The translations under genes and the position numbers were made by a program. Under the pieces are notes generated by a model. That model did no database searches, was not told where the DNA came from, and worked only from the letters and a program-made list of their open reading frames with translations. From Pseudomonadota bacterium (GTDB lineage Bacteria; Pseudomonadota; Gammaproteobacteria; Steroidobacterales; Steroidobacteraceae): a DNA stretch of 13,552 bases. Below are positions 8,159-13,552 of this stretch, piece after piece. Position 1 is the first letter of the stretch. Every line of letters begins with the position of its first letter. The stretch spans positions 1 through 13,552 of the forward strand of contig JAEYUC010000045.1 in the NCBI GenBank assembly GCA_023433705.1. Direction: 5' to 3'.

Positions 8159-10423
8159 ATGGCAAAACACTTCTCGATCGACGCGCGCGCTCTCCTAACA
8201 TGGGGGCGCGAAAGTATTAAGGACCACACGACAGCTGTTCTAGAGCTTGTTAAGAACAGCTACGATGCAAATGCGACGATTGTTCAAGTGGATATTAAAG
8301 TTTCCAATCCGTTGGAATCCGAGGGATTCATTCGAATCGCGGACAACGGAGTTGGAATGTCGGTTGCTGATGTCGAGCGAAACTGGCTGAGGCTTGGCTT
8401 CAGTGAGAAGAGGGAGCAGCGATTCACAGCGCGAGGACGAAGAAAGACAGGCGAAAAGGGAATTGGGCGCGTTTCGGCAGATAGACTTGGAGCAATGTTG
8501 GACCTGCGCTCGCAAGCTAAAGGCGAGGTCCCAGCCGGGCTGCGAGTGAACTGGCGCGAGTTTGAATTGCCTGGACATGATCTGCAGGATATTCCGATTG
8601 AAGAGTTGAGCGATGTCGACTTTCAAGTGCCTCGCCCTTCGAAGTGGAATGAAGAACGAGAGAGCTTTTCTGAGGCTCCAAGTTCAGTCCCGAACTCCCA
8701 TCAGCGAACTGGCACAGAACTTATCATCAGAAGTCTTCGACAGCCCTGGCGCAGTGAAGACGTACAAGAATTGAGGAGGCTTCTTTCACTACTGACTCCG
8801 CCATTTGAACGTGTAGAAGACTTTCAAATTCGCATCGAAAACGATGTTGATGAGGCGTGTAACGGCGTTGTCTCCTCGCCTCTAATGGCATCTGCGGCAA
8901 TCGAAGGGCGCTTTTCCTTAAGCAAGGAAGGCCAAGTCGATGGGGAGCTGATATATCGCGCAGCACGGTCGAGGAGGCGCACCTCGCAATCGATCTCGAT
9001 GCCATTTGAGCAGCTGGTCCACCCCAAAATTCGTCGAGATCAGTCCAATCTCTTTCCTGATAGAGCCGAAACACTTGGTCCAGTAAAGGCACGCCTTCTC
9101 TTCTTCCCTCAAAAGGCCGAGACAGTTAGAGGTCTTGATCTCGGATTGTCCGACCTCCGTGAGTTTTTGATGTCGAACGGTGGTGTGCGTGTTTATCGTG
9201 ACAATATTCGCGTGCCTCCTTATGGCGACCAAGGCCGTGCTGAGGGTGATTGGCTCGCGTTGGGTGACCGGAAGGCGCGAAATCCTGCAGGGCCCACTCG
9301 CCCTGACTTCAGGGTTTCACCATACCAGCTTGTCGGCGCAGTTTTCATTGGGCGTGATTCAAATCCCGGCCTTGTTGACACCTCTGGACGTGAGGGGCTG
9401 GTAGCTGGTGAGCCCTTTTCCACGCTTAAGAGTTTTCTAATTGGCTGTTTGACACAGTTAGAGGCGCAGTATCACAAGCTGTTCCTTGCCAGCGCAGAAA
9501 ACGCAGAACACGTTGTGAGTCCTCGCGACACCGTTGACGATTTGCGCGCTCACCTTTCAGAGGTCGCGGAAACCATCAAGCGGACGGAAGAAAAGTTGCC
9601 GCCGCCTATCAGTAAGCAGATGAGTCGGGTCGTCGAACAGCTCGCTTCGGCGGGCGAGAAATTGAAGCTCGCTGAAAAGGCATTCGACGAGCTAGCCTCT
9701 CAGGCAGCTACAAGCCGAACCTTGGCTACCATTGGAATTGCGGCTGCAACGTTTGGGCATGAAACACAGCGTGGCCTTGACAGTATGAGGGCTACCTTAG
9801 AGGTCGCCCGGCTACTCCTGAAGAATGGAGAAAACCCAGACGATGTAGTTAGCGAGATTGAAAAGGCAATTCTTGAGTCGGATAGGGTTTCGGCTTGGGG
9901 AGCATTTGCTTTGGGGCGTGTTCGGAGGGATAAACGAGTGCGCCGACTTGCAAACGTTAGCGCAATCGTTGGTGCGGTCCTCGATGAAATTGTGCCGGCA
10001 ATGGAGGCTAGCTCAATTACTGTTTCTCGTGACCTTGACGAAATCAAAGCAAAAGTCTTTGCCATGGACATCGAATGCGTCGTCATCAATTTACTAACTA
10101 ACGCATACTATTTTTCGAAGCAGTCGAAGCGAGACAGGCGAGTGGCAGTTCGAGTAAAGGGACGAAGTGTCGAAGGCCGGGATGGGTTCGAACTTGTTGT
10201 TTCAGACTCTGGGCCCGGCGTGTCAAACGCGGTTCGAGAAAGGATCTGGGATCCGCTCTTCACCACAAAAACTGACGATCATGGTCAAGCAGTTGGAACT
10301 GGCCTCGGTTTGGCGCTTGTTAGCGCAGTAGTACAAGATACTGAAGGCGCCCGCGCCGTCGATGCAGATCCAAGACTGGGGGGCGCGAGATTCAACATTT
10401 GGTTACCGGATGCAGGGAAGTAG
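8159..10423 (+). CDS. Dual-GHKL ATPase / histidine-kinase-like sensor protein
   Basis: A 754-aa soluble protein with two separate GHKL ATP-binding modules. The first, at the N-terminus, has ELVKNSYDA (29-37), DNGVGM (62-67) and GEKGIGR (98-104), the Asn box, DxGxG and lid of MutL/Hsp90-like ATPases. A middle region (about 240-430) with GGVRVYRDNIRVPPYGD (341-357) and DTSGREGL (407-414) resembles the S5-type transducer that follows such ATPases. A charged coiled coil comes next (about 455-515), then ATFGHETQRGL with His534 as a probable phosphoacceptor H-E box. The second, histidine-kinase-type ATPase has INLLTNAYYF (643-652), DSGPGV (683-688), DPLFTTK (698-704) and GTGLGLAL (713-720). No membrane segments are seen. 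AGG lies 9 nt before the ATG. The receiver gene starts 3 nt after its stop, so His-to-Asp transfer between the two is a natural inference, and the N-terminal ATPase is the likely sensing or DNA-clamping part. The trigger is unknown. Confidence 0.88.
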   Translation: MAKHFSIDARALLTWGRESIKDHTTAVLELVKNSYDANATIVQVDIKVSNPLESEGFIRIADNGVGMSVADVERNWLRLGFSEKREQRFTARGRRKTGEKGIGRVSADRLGAMLDLRSQAKGEVPAGLRVNWREFELPGHDLQDIPIEELSDVDFQVPRPSKWNEERESFSEAPSSVPNSHQRTGTELIIRSLRQPWRSEDVQELRRLLSLLTPPFERVEDFQIRIENDVDEACNGVVSSPLMASAAIEGRFSLSKEGQVDGELIYRAARSRRRTSQSISMPFEQLVHPKIRRDQSNLFPDRAETLGPVKARLLFFPQKAETVRGLDLGLSDLREFLMSNGGVRVYRDNIRVPPYGDQGRAEGDWLALGDRKARNPAGPTRPDFRVSPYQLVGAVFIGRDSNPGLVDTSGREGLVAGEPFSTLKSFLIGCLTQLEAQYHKLFLASAENAEHVVSPRDTVDDLRAHLSEVAETIKRTEEKLPPPISKQMSRVVEQLASAGEKLKLAEKAFDELASQAATSRTLATIGIAAATFGHETQRGLDSMRATLEVARLLLKNGENPDDVVSEIEKAILESDRVSAWGAFALGRVRRDKRVRRLANVSAIVGAVLDEIVPAMEASSITVSRDLDEIKAKVFAMDIECVVINLLTNAYYFSKQSKRDRRVAVRVKGRSVEGRDGFELVVSDSGPGVSNAVRERIWDPLFTTKTDDHGQAVGTGLGLALVSAVVQDTEGARAVDADPRLGGARFNIWLPDAGK

Positions 10424-10426
10424 TTT

Positions 10427-11095
10427 GTGCCAGCCATTGCAATCGTCGATGATCGAAAGAGCGATAGAGAAACAATTGCACGCGTTGTCTCTTCCACGCT
10501 GAAGAGCCTTAAGGCAGACGACAAATGGACGGTTGTGTGCGCCGACCCTCCGACACGGGAGCGTGACATCATCGCTTGGTTGGATGAGCACGATGCAACA
10601 GTCCTCGTGACCGACTGGAAACTGAACGAAGGCGCGAAAGCAAAGCAAGTAGTCAACTATGAAGCTGATAGCCTCATACGCGAAATTCGACTAAGTAGGC
10701 CGACATTTCCAATCTTCGTTGTTACTGGCTTCAAGAGCGAAGCGGAGGCGCATCTAGAAAAGGTCGAAGGCATTCAGAGTCGGCAAGATTTTGCGCGAAA
10801 TGCAGAGACGGTTGTTCCGCAAATGATGCGAGCTGGACAACGTAGGTATGAAGAGCAGCGCAAGCATTTTGGCAGAATGGACGAACTCGCTCGTGCTGTT
10901 GCTACAGGAGCAGCCACTAAGTCGCAAAAGAAAGAACTTCAGCAGCTTCAAGGCTATTTCCAAGCGGAGTCCCCGATGCTCCTTAGCATTGCGTCAGTGC
11001 TTGACGAGCTCGAAAAAACAGCGAAGAAGGCTGAGCAGTTCAAGGTGGAGATTGAACGTCGAATCGCGAAGCGAAAGGTCGCAAAAAAGAAATAG
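10427..11095 (+). CDS. Response-regulator-like receiver protein without a recognisable output domain
   Basis: A 222-aa protein starting IAIVDDRKSDRE, with the acidic pair Asp8-Asp9 and a probable phosphoacceptor Asp63 in VLVTDWKLNEG. Thr100 in FVVTG is the usual switch Thr. The conserved Lys normally found about 22 residues later is not there (DFAR around 121-124), and the distance from Asp9 to Asp63 is longer than in CheY-type receivers. Residues 125-222 are charged and helical, coiled-coil-like, ending in KRKVAKKK. No DNA-binding or enzymatic output is recognised. The GTG start follows AGGGA by about 9 nt and lies 3 nt after the kinase stop. The HNH gene begins 2 nt after its stop. I infer that it relays a phosphorylation state from the dual-GHKL protein to the HNH nuclease, perhaps by binding it directly. 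The basic tail might also contact DNA. Confidence 0.78.
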   Translation: MPAIAIVDDRKSDRETIARVVSSTLKSLKADDKWTVVCADPPTRERDIIAWLDEHDATVLVTDWKLNEGAKAKQVVNYEADSLIREIRLSRPTFPIFVVTGFKSEAEAHLEKVEGIQSRQDFARNAETVVPQMMRAGQRRYEEQRKHFGRMDELARAVATGAATKSQKKELQQLQGYFQAESPMLLSIASVLDELEKTAKKAEQFKVEIERRIAKRKVAKKK

Positions 11096-11097
11096 CA

Positions 11098-11745
11098 ATG
11101 GAGTGGCCAGACTTAGTAGCGAAGCCGCGAACCAAACCGGCGACAGGCAATTGGCATAACTGGAAACAGGAGATTGCCGATTACTGCTGCGCGAAATGCG
11201 TGTATTGCGCGATTACGGAATCCCGCTTTGGTGGAATTCGCAACTTTCATGTAGAACACTTCAGGCCGCGAGCTAGGTTTCCGGCACTCGAGGATGAAAT
11301 TTCGAACCTTTATCTCGCTTGTGCGATCTGCAATATCTTGAAGAATGATGATTGGCCAGCGGAACCTCTCGTCGACGATTCCGCTGCTTCATATCCTGAT
11401 CCGGCTATTACAAACTATAACCATCTCTTCTCCATATCTAAGAATCACGAAGTCGAATCGATAAAGGTCGCCGGAAAGTATGTTGTTGAAAGGCTTCTAC
11501 TGAATCGTGCTCAACTTATTTATGAGCGACGTCTCGATGCAATTCACGATGCGTATGAAAGCTTTGACAATTGGGTTAGGAGTATTGTCGACGAGGTTAC
11601 GCTCTCTGAGCTCAGGGAGCTGGTTACGCTTCTGGCCCGAATCTCAAAAGCGAAGAGCAAGATCATTCGGGTACGGCCCTATAGAGACCATGAAACTAAG
11701 CGGGTTATCAAGCCCAAGGTAAAGTCGAAACGGAGCCGACGGTAA
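11098..11745 (+). CDS. HNH endonuclease
   Basis: A 215-aa zinc-bound HNH nuclease. The core is CVYC (Cys34, Cys37), then HVEHFRPR (51-58) with the catalytic-type His-x-Glu-His, NLYLACAIC (70-78) with Asn70 and the second cysteine pair Cys75 and Cys78, and CNILKNDDWP (78-87). This C-C / H-E-H / N / C-C-N-K pattern is typical of HNH proteins of the TIGR02646 type and of PtuB in Septu. The C-terminal half is helical without a known fold and ends in a basic tail (KVKSKRSRR). No strong ribosome site is visible; with only 2 nt to the receiver gene, translation is probably coupled. Its last 38 bases overlap the convergent methyltransferase gene. The likely target is DNA, and the gene order suggests it is the effector of the operon. 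Septu's ATPase PtuA is absent, so this is not a Septu locus. Confidence 0.88.
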   Translation: MEWPDLVAKPRTKPATGNWHNWKQEIADYCCAKCVYCAITESRFGGIRNFHVEHFRPRARFPALEDEISNLYLACAICNILKNDDWPAEPLVDDSAASYPDPAITNYNHLFSISKNHEVESIKVAGKYVVERLLLNRAQLIYERRLDAIHDAYESFDNWVRSIVDEVTLSELRELVTLLARISKAKSKIIRVRPYRDHETKRVIKPKVKSKRSRR

Positions 11746-13066
11746 GGTGTCTACAGCGCATTGCTTGATCAAGTCGAGCGTTCGTTGAAGCTTGTTTGAA
11801 TAGTCTTACGAGAATGCGACAAATGCTGGAAGCCCCGCGGCGCGGTGTAAGCACCAACAAGTGGTTCTCTACTGCGACAAGTCTCTTTCCCAGCACGAGC
11901 GTTGCCACCGCGCGATATTTGTCCCCCGGACGCGAGGTTCTTCGCACAACTACAAAAGGCGGTCTAAACACGCGCCCTGTAAACTTTCTCACTTCGTTGA
12001 TTCGTGAGATTTCCGCCCACGGCAAAGCGTTGCCGGCGTGAAGGTATGCGTACTCCTTTCCGCACTTTCGATGTCTAAATGGCACAACCGTGCCAACAGC
12101 GACCGCGAACTTTGATCCTACATTGTTGTCGCCCGCTTCGCGGGTAGTGGGAATCCCCTTGACCTGTGGCTGAATGACTGATTTTTTCGGGGCGGTCTTT
12201 TCACGAGGTTTGTCGTCGTTTCGTCGAACGAATCGTTGAATGAATACATCAACGTCTGCCTTGGGTGAGAACCGACCGATCGAAATTGGTCGATTCGTGG
12301 TGACACGAGCGAAAATGTGCTCACGCCAAGATTTGTAGCTTGCACCCGTTCGCAAGACCTCCGGCAAGAGCGCAACAATCTGAGTGCCAGCAGCACTTAA
12401 CTCACTAGCCCGCTCCAAGAAAAGCGCCGCCGCCGAAGTTGAGCCCAATCTCCAGGGCCTCACGGTGCCTGGGATTCGCCCGTATGGTGGATTCATGACT
12501 ATATGCGTGCATGTGCGGTACTGATCAGTTGCTGTCAGCCCATCACTCACAACTAGCTTGTCAAGCAGGCACGTAAGGCCGTCTACTCCTCCATCTACGA
12601 CCGCACCTCGGTTGGCAGCAAGCAGAATGAGACGAAGTTTGCCAGCTTCGATGAACTCGGCACTTACGTCGCACCCAGCTATCTTCTCGTTCCAGGCTCG
12701 CAGCGTCGAAGAGACAGTACGAGCCACGGGTAGACGAGCAGCGATTGGTAGCAATAGATCCGCGGCCCCGCACGCTGGATCGAAAAAACGAAAATTCTCT
12801 CCGGACTGTGTCGGAACCGCATCGGCAACGCGTCGCGCGATCGTGGACGGTGTAAAAAAGGCGCCTAGAGATCGAATCACTTCTGGCTGCAACAACTCTA
12901 GGCATCTAGAGCCAGCGAGACCATCAAGTAACGCAGCGACCTTGGCGTCCTTGGGAGAAGTCATGGCGTTGCGTAGCTCGTCAATAAAAGCCACATATCT
13001 GCCAGTTTCAGATGACAAAGGCGCTTCAGGCATTAACCAGTTTTCCCACTTCTTTGCCGGAACCAT
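11708..13066 (-). CDS. N6-adenine DNA methyltransferase (Eco57I/TaqI-like, gamma-type order)
   Basis: A 452-aa class I SAM-dependent enzyme. Motif X is GAFFTPSTIARRVAD (68-82). Motif I, for SAM binding, is FDPACGAADLL (95-105). Catalytic motif IV is NPPYG (192-196), the N6-adenine signature. The X-I-IV order with motif X at the N-terminus is the gamma arrangement. The second half includes RPPFVVVRR (368-376) and VENHLLVL (399-406), as in Eco57I/TaqI-type enzymes, and may read the DNA target. It could mark host DNA against the neighbouring HNH enzyme, or be an unrelated orphan methylase. Its 3' end overlaps that of the HNH gene on the opposite strand. No Shine-Dalgarno precedes the ATG at 13066, and a possible promoter stands so close that the mRNA may be leaderless. 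A second in-frame ATG at 13033 is the alternative start. Codon use matches the other accessory genes. Confidence 0.88.
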   Translation of the reverse strand: MVPAKKWENWLMPEAPLSSETGRYVAFIDELRNAMTSPKDAKVAALLDGLAGSRCLELLQPEVIRSLGAFFTPSTIARRVADAVPTQSGENFRFFDPACGAADLLLPIAARLPVARTVSSTLRAWNEKIAGCDVSAEFIEAGKLRLILLAANRGAVVDGGVDGLTCLLDKLVVSDGLTATDQYRTCTHIVMNPPYGRIPGTVRPWRLGSTSAAALFLERASELSAAGTQIVALLPEVLRTGASYKSWREHIFARVTTNRPISIGRFSPKADVDVFIQRFVRRNDDKPREKTAPKKSVIQPQVKGIPTTREAGDNNVGSKFAVAVGTVVPFRHRKCGKEYAYLHAGNALPWAEISRINEVRKFTGRVFRPPFVVVRRTSRPGDKYRAVATLVLGKRLVAVENHLLVLTPRRGASSICRILVRLFKQASTNARLDQAMRCRHLTVGSVSTLPWA

Positions 13067-13070
13067 GCAC

Positions 13071-13109
13071 TACATATGGGGCTGAATCAGCCGTCAACCT
13101 CTCGGCTGA
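13071..13109 (-). promoter_or_regulatory. Possible methyltransferase promoter overlapped by GGCTGA/TCAGCC inverted repeats
   Basis: On the minus strand TTGACG (13097-13092) and TATGTA (13076-13071) are 15 nt apart. Two nested inverted repeats cover the -35 region: TCAGCCG (13087-13093) with CGGCTGA (13103-13109) across 9 nt, and GGCTGA (13080-13085) with TCAGCC (13087-13092) across one base. The three hexamer copies look like an operator. The -10 match is poor, so the promoter is tentative; the repeats themselves are certain. Confidence 0.4.
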
Positions 13110-13522
13110 GTGAATGTTGGCACAAATGCATGCATGCGACTGTGGCGTTGAGCAAGTGGCTGCAGCGCTCGCGATTACCTTGACGCTTGCAGGCAAGGCA
13201 ACCTCCTGCCGGCAGAAGATCTTCATGGAGCGGGGACGACATCTCTCGAGCGGCGGTTGGGCGCGGAAGTTCTGGGTCGCGCCACTCACTTAGGAAGTCG
13301 TGCCTGCACCATCGCTGCCGCCGTTGCTGGCACCACCCGCGTCGGCGACTCCCGGCGGGCAGTCGGGCGCTTAAGCCGGTGCGTTTGTACTGTCCGACGC
13401 GGTTGTGAAAAACATGGGCGCACGTAGAGCCATGACGATGTTTGGCCTTGCCGTTCCGCGGCCAGGCTGCAATTTCACTGCGACAGGACTACGCTGGCCC
13501 GCGTCAAATCCGGAGGACGCCC
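13110..13522. other. Stretch without a convincing gene
   Basis: Composition rises to the GC level of the left flank. Short frames exist: a 59-aa frame from 13114 to a TAG at 13291, and a continuation after that stop ending in an Ala/Pro/Gly-rich segment at 13375. None has a good ribosome site or family likeness. They could be remnants of an interrupted core gene, but I cannot support that. The right edge of the accessory region probably falls here. Confidence 0.4.
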
Positions 13523-13552
13523 ATGAAACGCGCTGTCGTGCCGTCACTGATC
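13523..13552 (+). CDS. Start of an unidentified gene, cut by the right edge
   Basis: Ten codons, MKRAVVPSLI, follow GGAGG (13512-13516) by 6 nt, an excellent ribosome site. The Lys-Arg start followed by hydrophobic residues would suit a signal peptide or membrane anchor. Too little is present to name a product. Confidence 0.55.
   Translation, partial: MKRAVVPSLI

Noticed and set aside
11098..11745. Assignment of the HNH gene to Septu (PtuB) or a retron effector
   Set aside because: The HNH core resembles PtuB, but there is no PtuA-type ATPase or reverse transcriptase. Its operon partners are a dual-GHKL protein and a receiver.
13227..13238. GGAGCGGGGACG, resembling GGAGCGGAGACG after groEL, as a third tail copy marking the island's right end
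   Set aside because: Only 12 bases align, with neither the second hairpin arm nor GTTAC nor the groEL codons, so a chance match in GC-rich DNA is likely.
13114..13408. Short frames on both strands right of the methyltransferase (59, 73 and 87 aa)
   Set aside because: No ribosome sites, no family likeness, mutual overlap and Arg/Ser/Cys-rich composition typical of non-coding frames.

Overview
The window looks like a chromosome segment of a high-GC gammaproteobacterium. The left 6 kb is conserved core sequence: a minus-strand run dsbD - tlpA-like - aroQ - accB, an arrangement familiar from Xanthomonadales and related orders, then a divergent groES-groEL operon with a CIRCE-type operator. The order-level placement is inference from gene order and protein character. 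Nothing in the window names a species.

Layout. 1-167 (minus): 5' end of accB. 215-658 (minus): aroQ. 772-1512 (minus): a membrane-anchored TlpA/ResA-type thioredoxin. 1509-3791 (minus): dsbD with two tandem N-terminal alpha domains. 3792-4081: regulatory region with a 10-bp-arm inverted repeat, a 12-bp palindrome, the groESL promoter and CIRCE. 4082-6018 (plus): groES and groEL, closed by a strong intrinsic terminator at 6071-6103.

From about 6.1 to 13.08 kb the base composition and codon use shift visibly towards A/T and the content becomes accessory, like a defence island inserted directly behind groEL. The first cassette carries one P-loop ATPase gene (6416-7867, Sll1717/KAP-like). It is bounded by two imperfect copies of the groEL 3' tail (6000-6038 and 7869-7906). 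The second copy still encodes G-G-M-D-A-stop and the same small hairpin, and it starts two bases after the ATPase stop codon. This is the trace expected from insertion at, or recombination with, the groEL 3' end.

The second cassette (8159-11745, plus) is a tight three-gene operon. It encodes a 754-aa protein with two GHKL ATPase modules, one MutL/Hsp90-like and one histidine-kinase-like behind a phosphoacceptor-type His. Next come a 222-aa receiver protein lacking the usual conserved Lys and any recognisable output domain, and a 215-aa HNH endonuclease. Facing it, with 38 nt of 3' overlap, is an N6-adenine DNA methyltransferase (13066-11708, minus). My best reading is a phosphorelay-gated HNH nuclease with a possible protective methyltransferase, a candidate antiphage or restriction-type system that I cannot match to a named one.

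Right of 13.08 kb the composition becomes GC-rich again. I see no convincing gene until the first codons of a new plus-strand gene at 13523, which starts after a clear GGAGG and runs off the window. No integrase, transposase, tRNA, rRNA or CRISPR array was seen.
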